Source: Stropharia rugosoannulata
Taxonomy: Eukaryota > Basidiomycota > Agaricomycetes > Agaricales > Strophariaceae
Length of the DNA: 64,000 nt
Reading direction: 5' to 3'
NCBI GenBank assembly: GCA_028532985.1
Contig: JANCIK010000008.1
Location: 2,976,001 to 3,040,000, forward strand
Shown here: positions 23,122 through 36,496 of the stretch, one piece after another
Position numbering within the stretch: position 1 is the stretch's first letter
Layout of the letters: each line of letters opens with the position of its first letter
The notes under the pieces: generated by a model
What the model was told of the DNA's origin: nothing
The model's input: the letters and a program-made list of their open reading frames with translations, nothing else
Database searches by the model: none
Made by a program: the position numbers and the translations under genes

Positions 23122-24337
23122 TGTGAGGTCTACTGCATAGCTAGACTCAAAATCACGAAACACAACACACACACACACACACACCCAGCAGAGCAAGATC
23201 CTATCCCTTAGATCGAGCAACCACCCTCAACTAAATGGCTAGTATAATCTATGCTCTACTCTGGTTCCTGTTCTGGGTGTGCGATGCATGCACCTCATGT
23301 CCTCTAGTCCTTGTAATAGCAAGTAGTGCCTGCAAGTTCGTTTGTAAGGAGGTGTTTAATTCTAGTAAATCTCGGATAGAGTCCGGTTGCCAGAGGCGTT
23401 CACTGGGCAAAATGATATATGAAATAAGTTGTTTTAGTGAATGGCTTTGTTGCACACACTTCAGGGTCCGGTGACCTTGTTCGATGTGCAGACTCTCCAA
23501 AGTCCAGAAATCCAAGACTCTCCAAAGTCTTTCACCTGGCGGTGCAGTCTCACAGTCCAAACACTACAGTGTGAGTTTTCATACACAGTTGTACTGACTC
23601 CCCACTGAGCTCTCCAAATGACCCGGTGGCCAGAAGCTATCCAAAACTCCTATGATTCACAAATACTTCACAGTTAAAACCCTAACAAAAGCTAAACACA
23701 GCCTGCTGACAGCCTGGGACAGAACCCAGTACACAGATCTAGTGGGTAGACAATTGCTTAAATTACTATAGACAAGGATACAGGTTTATATGTGATGCAT
23801 GCATGTGTACTAACAATAAGGTAAAGTAAATACTAGCAACACACGACCAAAGGTCCGCGCATCACATCCGGGCTTCCCTCTAGTATCCTGGTCCCTTGGC
23901 ATTCACTGCACACACATTATTTGTTCCCTTGGGCTTTCACACATCTTTTGATGTGTGCTGCCACAGTCACATGATGTGTGGACTTAGGCAAATTCTGCCC
24001 TTGCAATGCACACACATGAGATGCATGCACAGCCCTTTACACCACCCTTGGTACCTGCTCAGCTGTACTCACACCGCACTTTGCTGGTACTTAACTGTTC
24101 TACATGCACCTGATTGCTTGCACAGATGGCCAAACTATGCACTTTAAAAACTGTACAGTTCGCTGTCCAATCCTTTTCACAATAGGTGCATGCAGGCACT
24201 TGTAGTCATGATGCATGCTGATAGCTATAGACTATGAGTCAGGCTCAGCTCTAGTCTCTCTGTGTTTCCTGCATGCAGCTATCCCACTAACGGACCTTCT
24301 GACTATTTACACCCGTAGCCAAAAAGCAGCCCTGTCA
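23122..24337 (-). repeat. Gypsy LTR, full length, CpG-depleted copy
   Basis: The 1,216-bp copy, in the same orientation as 8021-9227, begins TGTGAGGTCTACTGC and ends GCAGCCCTGTCA. Most CpG sites of the other copies read TpG or CpA here. Flanks CTGC and CCAT do not match, so there is no visible target duplication. It may be half of a deleted element or a recombinant. Confidence 0.85.
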
Positions 24338-27300
24338 CCATTCATGCATTAGGGACCGAAGTGAGCAGGTATGCATGTGTTGCTGGGGAGAACAAAAAGG
24401 GGTGTGGAGCTGAAGGAATAAATAGATGCTAGAGAGGGAAATAGAAGAGGATCAGCAAGTGTTCATGGGTATGCAAGGTGTGCCCAGCACACAGAGCACA
24501 GGAGGAGCGCAGGCATGGCAGGTGGGGAGGGGAAGAACCCACTGGTGCTTGTGTACAGAGAGAGGGAGAGGGAGCACTGACCGTTGTCATCCCAGTTGCT
24601 TGCACTGCTGCCCGAGTGCGTGCTCGCAGAGCTGTTGATGCTTGCATGGCAGGCCAGGCCAAACTTGCAAATCTCTTTCTTGATCACAGGCTCATGGATG
24701 TGATTCTGCTTGCAGCAGCAGGAGCAGCAGCAGCCTTGCCCTGCTTGCGGGCCTTGTTGCCTCCACAGAGCTTGTCGAAGCGCATCAGGTGGGGGCACAG
24801 ATGAGTGTGCTTGTAAAGACCATACTTGTAGCAGACAATCTTGCCCGAGTTGAGGGTGTTGCAGTGCCAGGAGGGAGCTCTGTGGTGTGGCAGTTGAAGC
24901 AGTGGTGGCAGAGGTACTGTGTTTGTGTTTCCTTGCTAGCAGCATTGTCAGTGTGCTGGATAGAGAGGGGCAAGGTAGAAGGGGTGGGTGTGCAGGTGAT
25001 GGTAGCAGGCATGGGGGTAGCATGCAGGAGTGCTGCTAGTAGTGCTGCTACTACTGCTGAGGAAGGCCCTGGAGCTGGTGAGCAAGGCAGGCAGATAGGT
25101 GATAGTTTAACTGGCTGATGCAGCTAGTAAGTTTGTGGCAAGGGTGCATTGTATGTAATGCCAAGGCAGGACAGGCAAGGAAAAGGGTAGAGGCAGAGTG
25201 GTCCTGTCAGAAGGATGCTTCTTATACTAGAAGTAATGGTGTTATGGAGGTGTGTGAGTGGCTTGACAGCAGGCGGGGCATGGGGGCAGGAGGGAGGGAG
25301 CACTGGCCTGGGTGGAGACGGAGTGGTCATTGAGGCCCCGGAATGGTAGTCTGGCGGACTGGGTCCCATTTCAAGGTGAGCCTGCGAACTGCACTGCCCA
25401 GGGATGCTGTGGACAAACAGGACTAGTGCGCAGATGTGGACAGCAAGCGTTGCAGGTGCAGGGCAGGGGTAGGCACGCAAGAAGGGAGATGATGGGATGG
25501 AACAGGCTCAAAAAGAACAGTGCAATCCACATGGAGTCTACCTAGAAGGCAGTGAGCAGCATAGGTGTACATGTTCTGACTACTGACCCAATGATTTTTC
25601 CTAGCCCTTTCCCATCCATTTCATCTCTGATGCTTGCAACAGACCGCACCTTTGCAGAAAATGTCAAGCATTAGTAAAGTGGGATGCAGTGCCTAACAAA
25701 TAAAGAACTGATGTATGGAATTTCCCCCTCCTTCTGTGCCCTCACATTCCCATTTGCCTAACCCCAAAGGTTGCTTGAGCTAAACCCTCAATGACATAGT
25801 TCGCAAGGGTGGTCAAAGTCAAGGATGGCAGTCAGTCAGTGATTCTGTTGTCCAAGGTGGGTTGCTGGATGCAGACCAGGTTGTACTCACAGAAGAAGGT
25901 GCAGAAAGCCAGTCAAACTTCATGCTGCTGCTGGGCCATGACTGAGGAAGGCATAACTAGAGCACCAAGGTTGGCACTGACACATTGTTCTAAGCCCTGT
26001 TGCCACAATAACTTGGAAACAGGTGCCATCCAGCCTCTTATCCCAGTTCAAGAAGATCATTCCAACTTGAGTGGTGCAGCCTGTGAGGAAATCAATGGCT
26101 TGTGATAGTTGGAGGGGGTGAAGAGAAAAAACTCAAGGCATGCCAAACTGAGATGGAAATTGTAGTTGGAAGGTCGTTAGAAACCGAAGGGTCGGCCTCG
26201 GGGATGCTCTGATGTAGCTGTGAAGGCAATCAAAACAAACAAGATGAGCTGTATGCTATGCAGTCAGCAAAGAGACGGGGTGATTGCAAGAGGACTGTTG
26301 GTGGCTGAACAGCATAAGGTGACAAAGGGAAACAGTGGGCTGAAAATGCCAGCAACAACTGTAGGGTATATGTGTTATTGTGGCAGTGCTGTAAAGCAAA
26401 GTAGATGCAGGCAATGTAATCATCAAGGATGAAGGGGTATTGGTGGCTGCATAAGGGTGTGTCCTTCCTGTAGATATGCCAGGTGTTTGTGAAGTGCTGG
26501 GGAGGCTCTAGCAAGCGGAGTGGCAATGGGTTTCGGAGGGAGCTCTGGGGGATTGAGGTAAGTGGTGTGTGCTGCTTATAAAATCGATAACTCACAAGGG
26601 AATTTTTCTGGCCCACTAAAACCTCCAGGCCCTATTGATACACAACCCAGGCCTTGCCTAAGTTGCACTTGCTCACATCTAAGTCGCAGGGGCAGTCAAC
26701 ATCAATTTCCCCAGCACTTGTGCAGTTCCATGGTACTAGAACAAATGTAGGGGACGAGTAAACTGCAGGTTGGTCATTTTGGTTGAAGGAGAGTAGATGA
26801 CATGGACCCCAGCAGCTCTGCTGGAAGTGCAAGCATGTCTTGGGTGGATATGGTGGGCATTACAGTTCAAAGGCTGAGAAGACCGATTCCTTTGTGCAGG
26901 CAGATTATGCAGGGAGGGCAGTTACAGCAAGAAGCCGGGAAGCAAGGTGAACAATGCAGGGGCAAAGGTTCTACAGAGCCCAAAATGAGGGCTGAGGGCA
27001 TGTGATCAGTATCAACCCATACAGATTGGAAGAAGGCAGGGGAGCAGGTTGCCATGACTGAGCATAAGGCATGAATTGCCCGCATATTAGGTGCCCTGTA
27101 GCTCGAGCACGAGCACAAGGAATGCATATTATAATTATAGACAATAATCCACTGTTAGGTAAATTGTCAAAAATGGGGTGGAATGAAGAAACAAACAGAC
27201 AGACTTACCCAAATGACAGAGCAGTTCTCCCCTGTGCAAAGACAGTATGCATTGGTGTCGGGTGTGCAGTAGTTGGTTGGGGGTGGTGGCTCCCAAGTGT

Positions 27301-27920
27301 GGGACAGGCATGGTATATGCATGTATCAGTAAACCAAATAAAGAATCCCAGCAGGACCGGGAGTCCAGCCATTGAACTCAACCAGTCCTGCATGGCTATG
27401 CACCAGCTGTTGCCTGCAGGAGGATGTGTTGTACAGACATGCATCCAAGACCTGAGCCTTTGCAGCCCTGCCAACAGTGTCACTCTCTGACACCGGTCAG
27501 CCCATCTGCCGGCACAGTATCTGTGCATGGATTTTCTGCAGTCAAAGTATCATGCCACAGGAAAGGGCAAGGGTTGGCTTTTGTGCCATAGGAGAGCCAG
27601 CACATCTGCACCGGTCATGGGCATAGGCGAGGTCAGCATGCAAGGGGGTGCAAGGACTGCAGAGTCCAGCATGGCAAAGACAGTGGGACTACATCACACA
27701 GAGGGGCAGGTCATTGTGTGCCCTTGTTTCCAAAGTGCACTGCTGCTATACACAGCTCTGTGAGCACACTGCATCTAGGAAATGTGCTTCCAAGGATGAG
27801 GCAGGATATGGGTGATATGTGAATGTGATGCAAGGGACCACGGGAGAACAATTGTAATGGGCAAGCGGAGCATGTCATGATATGTTGCAAAATGGGGCAA
27901 CGATAGCTTGGGGACAAGAG
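24338..27920. other. Decayed region with a gene relic at about 24460-25120 (minus)
   Basis: No intact gene is visible. On the minus strand, 25023-24463 and overlapping frames contain HTDNAASKETQTQYLCHHC and Gln/Ala-rich segments. They resemble NNAASKETQYFCSHSFNK at 50300-50400 on the plus strand, so the two places hold relics of one family. The rest (25.1-27.9 kb) has short frames with no motif and no match to the repeats defined here. Confidence 0.45.
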
Positions 27921-27924
27921 GTGC

Positions 27925-28937
27925 ATCAGGAAAACCACTTTTTTCCAAAAAGACTTTTTGAGACATCAATATGTCTTTTGGTGAATTTTATGTCTCTTTT
28001 ATACTTTTAAAGGTCTCCTAGAGACTTTAGGGAAATATGTAATTCTTCCAATGTCTTTTTAGGTCTTTTTATGTCTTTTAAAGTCTTTCAATTTTTTTAA
28101 GTATTTAAATGTATTGCTGTAATTGTATAAATCTTTTTATGTCTCTGAAAGATTGTAGAAATGTCTCATAAAGTGTATTAAAAAGCTACAAAAAGACTCA
28201 AAAAGACATTTAAAGACATAAGAACCTAGCAAAAAATTGACTTGTGAATAGCTATTGTCAACTATTACTTGTAATCTACATTGTAGGTCTTATATAAAAT
28301 ACATCTGAATATGACTAAATTCAATGACTTGTGATGTAATAAACTAATGTAGTCTAGAGCATTACCATCATATTTGACCTGCAGCTGAACTATATACACA
28401 GGCACATGGTGTAGGGGAAAGTATGCTGGTTTTAAGTCATGTGTGAAGCTGTTGGTTTAAATCCTGGCAAATGCAAATTATTTCCATAACATAAGTTCCT
28501 CTCCCTATTGTACCCAAGTGAATGTGACGGTTTATTTGCCATTGTATGTCTATGTACTGTGCTGACTAATATAGTTACTTTATGACAAATCTTAAGTACA
28601 TTTAAATATACCTAATTAACTACTTACAAATACACTTACAAATACAATCTAATCTATGTAGTAGTGGTTTGGCTAAGATGAGGTCATATTTTTTAATGTT
28701 TTGATAAAGCAAAAATGTAACATTAAAAGACATTTAGAGACATCTAGAGACATTATGAACACATAAAAAGACATTAAAGAGACTCCCAGAGACATAAAAA
28801 AGTCTTTAAAAGTTTGATACCTGGAGACTTTGCTTTAAAAGTCTCCTAGAGACCCAGGTCTCCTGGGGTCTTTTTGAGTCTTTTTAAGTCTTTTTAAAAA
28901 ATTAAAAGACTTTTTCTGAAAAAGTGTTTTTCCTGAT
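27925..28937. mobile_element. Family B TIR element, copy B2, with 4-bp target duplication
   Basis: This 1,013-bp unit is inverted relative to B1, from ATCAGGAAAACCACTTTTTT to AAAAGTGTTTTTCCTGAT. It is flanked on both sides by GTGC (27921-27924 and 28938-28941), a clear 4-bp target duplication that fixes the element ends. The internal A box TGGTGTAGGGG (28407-28417) and B-like box GGTTTAAATCC (28454-28464) are on the plus strand. There is no coding capacity. Confidence 0.75.
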
Positions 28938-28968
28938 GTGCAGGACATGTGGTGGGATATGTGGTGGC

Positions 28969-29145
28969 ATCAGGAAAAACACTTGACTTAAAACCAGCAT
29001 ACTTTTCCCTACACTATGTGCCTATATGTATAATTCAACTGCAAGTCAAATATGATGGCAATGCTCCAGACTACATTAATTTATACATCACAAGTCATTG
29101 AATTTAGTTATGTTCAGATGTATTTTATATAAGACCTATGTCAGA
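28969..29145. mobile_element. Internally deleted family B derivative
   Basis: The terminal sequence ATCAGGAAAAACACTT is fused directly to the internal segment GACTTAAAACCAGCATAC, which continues with the centre of family B up to TATAAGACCTATG. The outer GTCTTT-rich part and the other terminus are missing. Confidence 0.6.
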
Positions 29146-30882
29146 AACTCCCAGGATGCCTCATTAGGCCGATGATGCTGTTGATGCATGCTGTGCCTGC
29201 TGAGGCATTATCAGATGACTTGTCATCTGATGAGGCAATGCTGCTCCCTGATTAGGCAAGCCTAGCAGCATCTGATAAGGCAGGTACAGCATTATCAGGC
29301 AGCTGAAACATAATAAAGAAGCAGAGTATTGAAGAGGCAGGTGAGAAAATGTTAGTAGCACAGCCTATCAGAAGTTAGCTTGCTACCACCTTATTTTATT
29401 AATATCTAGTTATTGATTTAGTTAAGAAACCTACATGTATTTAAACAAACTTAATACGAAGTCATTACAGTACCTTTGGAAACATGACAACAAAAATAAA
29501 TATATAAACTTACTGGGAATCGAACACTGAACTTCATGTTACATTTACTTACTTATGACAGGTACTACATACATATATTCCCCTACACCATAAAGGCATT
29601 TACTACATCTAATAGTATATTAAGTGATGGTGTTTGCAATGGGCATAGAATCTATAAAGAGTGCTTAAGTACCTATATGGCAGTGTCCAGAGTCAATGGT
29701 GGATTAGATGTGAAAATTGTAATCTCTACATTCCCACAGAGCTCAAATTGTATCAGTCTATCAGAGGGTCAAATGTTATATTAATTGTTATAATATTGCA
29801 CAATCTCATTTGGAATAACAACAATGTCACATCAAAGATTGTATATATAATATCATTATAGCAAATATGTAGAGGGCGTAGAGTCCATGGTCTTGTACAA
29901 AAGTTCAGAGTAAATAATAGAAAGCATGCTACTTGGCTGCACCTTTGCAAGGATGGCCAGAGCATCTCATTTTAAACTGGGCCATCATGGCATCATCCAG
30001 AGTCACAATATTACCACTGCTATGCATGTCAGGTGTTACTGATCCCAAGATAGTGTCGCTGATTCCATCAGGCATTCTTTCAAGTGCAAATAACTCTGCA
30101 TGTGTGGTGTAGTAATTGTTTATAATTAGCAGACTGTGCACCTCTGGGTTGTTGTGTCACTTGATCAGATGTTGCAGCTGGTGTCACACCAGTATCAGAT
30201 TCTGGGATTGCAGGATGTTGGTCTGGTACTGGGGGAATGTCAGAGTCTGGTGTGGAAGACTCTGAATTGGACATGTGGGTGCGGCCTCCTGTTGAGCTGC
30301 ATTAAGGAGGGTCTCCATAGATGTCATCTTCATTGTTCTCAATCTCATCTGGATCAGTAACTATATTTAGTTCAAGCAGTGTGGGAACTGTGCTGGATGC
30401 TTCCTCAGCTTGCAGAATTTGAAGCCTTGAAAGTGCAGCTGCCATGTGTCTATCTGCATCTGTCTCGATATCAATGACCTCTGTTACACCGGAAGAATTG
30501 GGTCCATTCCCCTTGAGCTTGTTGTGTGTCAAAAAAAGCTCAGAGTCCCATTTAGCAAATACACTCTCAAGCTAGAGACAATTAACAGGATCATTAATTG
30601 CCTCTGCTAAATACTTCCTATGTGCATTATACTCAAGGTAGTATTTAATGCTGCTCTCTGCACCAATGCCACTGCTATCAAATCATTTGTCAGGTGGTAG
30701 GATATACCACGTCTGTAAGAATATTTTGGAATAATATCAATTTTTGCACAAAATCAAAGATTGGTGTCTATGTACCATTATAGCTACCCAACAAATTAAT
30801 CCCAGTGTTGTTATGGGGGGGATCTTTGTTGGGTAAATATGTTGATCTTCCCCGGCTAGTAGCTTTATCTGGGAAGCCAACA
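29146..30882. other. Decayed region with minus-strand coding relic (about 30080-30720)
   Basis: Open segments 30532-30302 and 30274-30080, plus upstream sequence to about 30720, read on the minus strand as a Ser/acidic-rich protein piece (TEVIDIETDADRHMAAALSR, LNIVTDPDEIENNEDD). Upstream a broken frame contains WYILPPDK and ESSIKYYLEYNAHRKYL. No family was recognised. A short TCATCTGATGAGGCA-type repeat cluster lies at 29160-29300. The rest shows nothing. Confidence 0.4.
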
Positions 30883-31187
30883 TGACTTGTGATGTAACAA
30901 ATTAATGTAATCTAGAGCATTACCATTATATTTGATCTGCAGTGAGTCTAGATACACAGGCACATGGCATAGGGGAAAGTTTGCTAGTTTTAAGTCATGC
31001 ATGAAGCTGTTGGTTCAATTCCTGGCAAATGCAAATTATTTCCACAACATAAGTTCCCCATCTTATTGTACCCAAGTTAATGTGATGGTTTATTTGCTAT
31101 TATATGTCTATGTAATGTGCTGACTAATATAGTTACTTTATGACAAATCTTAAGTACATTTAAATATACCTAATTACCTACTTACAA
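30883..31187 (+). repeat. Family B internal fragment with Pol III-like boxes
   Basis: About 305 bp match the centre of family B, from TGACTTGTGATGTAACAAATT to ATACCTAATTACC, without either terminus. The A box TGGCATAGGGG (30965-30975) and B box GGTTCAATTCC (31012-31022) are the best preserved in the window. Confidence 0.6.
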
Positions 31188-31267
31188 GCGGACATCTGAA
31201 CTAAATTACAAGACCTTTAAACATCACAGCCTGCTCAGCAGGAGAAGTACCAGGAAAGCATAGACAT

Positions 31268-31383
31268 CTATTACCCACTTAGTTGAAGAGTGTTGCTTAA
31301 TCTAGGGGATAGGATCTCGCTCCACTGGGGTGTGTGTGTTGTGTTTCTTGTGAATCGAGTCTAGCCCTGTAGCAGACCTCTCA
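31268..31383 (+). repeat. Gypsy LTR 3'-end remnant
   Basis: The segment ending GGTGTGTGTGTTGTG...GTAGCAGACCTCTCA matches the last 115 bp of the Gypsy LTR in sense orientation. No primer site follows and the rest of the LTR is absent. Confidence 0.65.
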
Positions 31384-33040
31384 CCACTTAGACAAACTTC
31401 GTGACTTGATTGCTGCTTGTGTTGAGAAGCACTTAGCCTGGTATCCCGAAGACCACATCTATCATGCCAGCATGTGCAAACTTTGTATTATTTTGTCTTG
31501 CATTGCCAACATATTGGAAGACAACAAATTTAGCTGGGACTCAGAAGACCCTTCCTACCAGAGTGTCTAGCACCTTAACAAGGCTGGCAATCCCATACAT
31601 CCCGCTGTTTTCTCCCTCTCTGCCTGCTTTACTGATTTTTACTTTTATTCTCAGCTACCTTCTTATACAGCCCTCTTCTTGCACACTTTGCCCAAATATT
31701 GATCTGGATCTAGCACTCCTGCCTGATGCCTTTCTGCACTCCCCCTTGTCTCTGAGGACAAGGACATACAAATGGAATCCGAAACAGGGTCTCTGTGCTC
31801 TCCTTTGCCTGCTCCTGTTTCCAGCAAGGACAAGCAGAAATACCAAGTTTTCCCTCTGTCCATGCCTCCTCTTCCTGTTTCTTATGTGGCTTCTTATAAA
31901 TGTCAGCTCTCTGCTGTTGTCATTGCAAAGCCGCTATTTTGGGTAACATTCTGTTACTTGAATATTTGCAAGGCCTGCTGACCTCCCTTCTAGCTGCCCA
32001 AGCACACCTGAGCCTTTTATCAGAATTCTCTGATGACCCTGTATTTAGTTACAGCAGAGTCAAGGAGATTCCCTCTCTCACTGCTTGGAACAGCAGGAGC
32101 ATTGCTTATAAATTACATACCTTATCTTGAATGTAGTATCTCCTGTTTTCTCTGCCAAGTTAGCACTGGCTGGTGCCCCTCTTCCTGGCACTATCAACAT
32201 GTCTCAGATCCCTTCAGAGGCTCACCTTCAGGGGATTGTCATTGTATGTTTTTTCCACTTCTTTTATTGAGGTTAATTCTAACATGAGTTGTTTTGTTCT
32301 TAGAAAGAAATGGTATATAGCTTGTGTAACCGGCCTTTTAATAATCACATCAACAAGCAATTCCACTAATCCTGATTCCTTCTAAGTCCATTGCTATTCT
32401 CTGCTTACTGAGCACCTGCTGAGTCTGCTGAGCAAACCTTTTCTTAACATGTGTCTGCTGGTATTCTGCCATGCAATACTACCAGCATACCAATGTTGCT
32501 TGCTAGTTCACCACAATTCTCAAGCAGCTGTCTGCCCACACTGAGCTTACAGAAGACTCTGCTAAGACAATGCCCTACCTGCCATTGCAGTCAGTGCAGG
32601 CCATACATAGTCTGCACTTTGGTAAAGCCTTTTTTCTTAGACCCTGCCTTGCTGACTATTTTCTGCAGGACTTCATTGCCCTTCCACTCTGATTCATTGA
32701 TTTTAATAGCTAATTTTAAGCTCTCATTATGACTATTGTGTTTTATGAGGCCTGTGCCTAGCAAAAGTTCAGCAACAATCATTTTGACCTGTGTTTACTC
32801 AGTAATGCTGCCTTATGCCTTCTTGACTAATGTAGCCATCTGGGCATGCCTTTCCATCTGCTGCCCTCTCCTGGTGGGCACATTTGAATCAACAAAGAGG
32901 TTGTGGCCACAGGAAAGCTTGGAGCTAGCAAAGTCTGGAGCTGATGATTATAGATAAGCGGTGGTGACAGTTAATTTTAAATAGAACAATGTACTTTGAC
33001 CCATTGTCACTGTACCAACATTCTTTTGGAGGTTTGCCAT
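31384..33040. other. Decayed region; degenerate minus-strand frame next to small LTR
   Basis: From 33034 down to 32591 the minus strand reads as one frame opening MANLQKNVGTVTMGQS and interrupted by only three stops (last part IKINESEWKGNEVLQKIV). It starts right after the family F LTR end. It could be the relic of the first gene of that element, but no family was recognised. Nothing is supported in 31.4-32.6 kb. Confidence 0.35.
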
Positions 33041-33376
33041 TGTGAGGGACTAGGGCTGGCCCCTCGTGAAAATAAGAAAAACCATAAGGTTTAGAACATA
33101 GATACACAAGAAGCAACATATCTGCCATAACGATCAGAAACTACTATTGGAAACTGAAAGAACAAGAAAAAGCACAAAATATGAAGACTGAGATATGAAG
33201 ATGCAAGTTTATTCAAAGATATGAAATATGTACATAATGAAACAAGAAGACAAGCACAAGGAAGACTCAAGATGTATTACAACTCAATGGCTGATCAAGT
33301 AAGACAACAGCATCAGAGCAATATTGGACTTCTGATGCCAACAACATCAGATCAATATTAACAATCTGATGTAACA
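33041..33376 (-). repeat. Small LTR (family F), copy 2
   Basis: The 336-bp reverse copy of 16765-17103 has the ends TGTTACATC and CCTCACA when read on the minus strand. Flanks GCCAT and AGATT show no target duplication. Size and ends fit a Copia-type LTR, but no pol sequence ties it to a superfamily. Confidence 0.6.
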
Positions 33377-33789
33377 AGATTTGGGATTATTGATTGGTGG
33401 AAGCATCTATCCAGTATGTTTCCCATATGTTTCACAATAGTTGCCTAATGTTTTGAAGCCTTGATAGAATGGGGAAATTGACAAATGGTAACACTAGCCA
33501 GAACATTGAGCAGAGATCCTTAGAAATTTCAAAAGAAGGACCCAGTATAGTTAGGAAAAGGATTATATGTGCATTGGTTGGAAGAAAATGGGTGTGATAA
33601 TGCTGAGGCATTGACACTTTGGACAGAAAGCCTAAGTTAAGCCAGCATAAAGGTGAGTATATGCACATTATTTGTGAGATAATTGATGTGACATTGTCAA
33701 GTTGCAACTGCAATACATGCAACAAAGCAGGCACTGTACATCAAATAAGACAATTACCAAATTACTAAGAATCTTTATTGCTAATTAAA

Positions 33790-36050
33790 AACTATTCTAC
33801 TTACTACTACTTGTACATTCTCTTCTTACAACCAATAGAAATTGAGTCTATATCTACACTATCATCTCCTAATGTAGAGACCACTAGTGCTTTATCAGCA
33901 CTTAAGCAATGCTTCTTAATGGACAAAGGCAGCACAGAAGAGGTAAATGCATATCAGAATGTTGAGGTGCACGGGATGATAACAAATAAGAATGTGATAG
34001 AGTTGTTTCCATGATCTGTAAGCACTTCTGCTTTTGAGTTACTGTCATAATTAATTTTGCCTTGTCACTGTGGTCCAAACCATTTGACCTGCATTCAAGT
34101 CCAATTATCTCACAAGATGCATAGTGGAGAGGGAGAGCTAGATCATGTTGCACAACTAATATCCTGAGGAGATGTTCAGCATACAAAAAATTAGAGAATT
34201 GTAAGAAACATACAATGTTTGTTGGTGAGGCAGCTCGATAACTTTTGCATTTCCACAGTAATCCAAGGGATCAATGGAAACATGTTTGGTTTCAGTAATG
34301 ATTGACTGAAAAAACATAGCCACACATTTCTCTCCAGTGATTTTAATAATCTTCTTTGGTTGGCAAGCACTATATTCATGGAATTCCAGTAAAGCTATAC
34401 CACAAATAATCAAAATAAACCTTTTTTAAAGTGTAGGTAATGCTAATGAGCTGTCAGGGTTTGATGTAATGCACCACACTTGTTTTTGCATGCAATATGT
34501 ATGTGTTGGTTGATGTCTCTATGTAGTTGGAGTATAAGGTGTAAATAGAGTTTCATAAGTGGTAAGATATGTCAGTTCATCAAGAAGGCCTTTACAAATA
34601 GATTTCATTAGAATGAGATTCAAACTAATATTCAAAGAATATACCTTCATAGGCAAACATTTGCATTAAGGCATTATCCTTGGCTGGCTCTAATTCAAGT
34701 AGTATACATTGCTTAGGTCCAAAAATTAGCTCACCCAGACAGATTTCCTTTAAAGTTAGTGCTGCCCTAATGTAATTTGGTTCAAAAACATCAAACAGTG
34801 GAGGCAGGAAGTTGTCATCTGTGTTCAATCAAAGCCAGACACCATTTTGACTTCTGAAGGTCTTTATATTGGACTACAATAGTAATTTATGAGTTCATAC
34901 TTGTATAATTTCATATAAAATATACTAACCACATATAAATTGATAAGATCTGCTATACAGTGAGTAACAGCGGACATTTTCTTGGCATATACATAAAGCC
35001 AGTTTGCATATACCAAATGCTGCTCTATTGTAGGAGCAAAAATATGATTTCTTATACATGGTTTAATATAGTATACTATAGAGATACAAGGAATGCACAG
35101 AACTTATGGTAAATCTGTGAATTATTTATGCTTATAGGCCCAATAAGCCTCACAAATATGCATAGTACAAGATGGATTATCAAAGACTCCAAATTCTTGC
35201 AAAAATGGTATTAATTATATTTGTGGGGTCGCTGCAGTTGCATTGGCATGGAGTTCCAATAAATCTGGGTTTGCATTTTCACTCTGAAATCTTTGAAAAC
35301 CAAGATTAAAAAGCCAGTAGATAGCATCACTTTCTCTATTCTCAGGCATGATACTAGTAGTAAAAGAGAGCCAAGCAGGATAAAAGATATAAGCAGAATT
35401 TGGGCAAGACAGTAAAAGAAGATGTCAGTTGTAGTGTGCCAATTGTAGTCTAATCATGAATGCCATGTGATCTGTGATCTTAGCACTCAGCAGAAAATGA
35501 GGTAGAACACCTATAGGGATGTTTACCCAAGCTCTAAATAATACATAAATATATAATAATACATATCTACTATATACTGGCAAATTTCTGTAAATGTAGA
35601 TGTTAAGGTTGAAGTTACACAGCACCTAGTATATGATATCACACCAAGATGACAAATAAAGTGATACTGACATAGGCTCTGCTTGAGCCAGACAAGGCCC
35701 ACATAATTCTGAATCCTGTAGAGTACATATTTTTGAGCAACCATCCACTACACATTCTCAAAATCTTCAGGTCTTCTTTCAGTTTGGCAATATGTCAACA
35801 TCATCTGGTTCAACACCAAGATTAAATAACTTTTCTTTAATGGTAAGCAACTTGTATAGGTAATTTTCCCAAGATTTTCCTGTTATTAAAACTTGTGTAA
35901 CAGCATGATAAACAGCTGCAATCTTTAAAAGAAACTGAGGCCCTCATTGTCTGATTGCACAGCTTACTTGGTGATATATTCTGTGGACACATCTTTTTGA
36001 AATCTATAACCCTTGCCCATGCAACAAAGTGCATTGAAGAATTCAGTGCA
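33790..36050 (-). pseudogene. Decayed unknown gene, copy 1 of an inverted pair
   Basis: Minus-strand segments, read leftward, include FDVFEPNYIRAALTLKE (about 34790) and KIIKITGEKCVAMFFQS with IDPLDYCGNAKVIELPHQ (about 34350-34220). They parallel plus-strand segments at 41300-42720 (NVFEPNYIHPSLTMKA, IGPLEYCGNGRVIKLPHQ). A plus-strand frame at 33778-34014 also has a minus-strand counterpart at 42730-42500. Both copies are full of stops. No function was recognised. Confidence 0.5.
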
Positions 36051-36496
36051 CCAAAAGTGAGTCAATAACTTCCATCAAAAAAGTTTGACAATGTTCATCC
36101 TTTACAAAGTGATACAAAAGCAAATTTAAAGTGCTGTGCAGGCAGGACCCCTTTATTGTCTCCATATTCAACCAGTTCAGACATATATGCATATACCACT
36201 ATGAGAACAAAATGTGGGAGAAACATGGTTTCAAGGGCAATATGTTCTTGTTTAAGCAATGAGTGCTAAACTTGACTCATTCTCTACAGAAACTGCTATT
36301 CACCTTACAGACTCTAAATCCTGAACCAAACAGGAAGCAACAACTATGTGCAGTCATTATATTGAGAAGATGATGTCAAGGACAATGGCAAATTTCTTAT
36401 TGCCAAATCTTATCCTGACTATCTCATCAACAGATGGGTGTCTATAGAACTATACAATACCTGGCATCAACACCATGTCTATGTAAGCAAAGGGCT

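Noticed and set aside
28407..28464. Possible tRNA gene in family B
   Set aside because: A and B boxes are present but flanks do not pair as an acceptor stem and the anticodon arm is poor; called only a promoter-like module.
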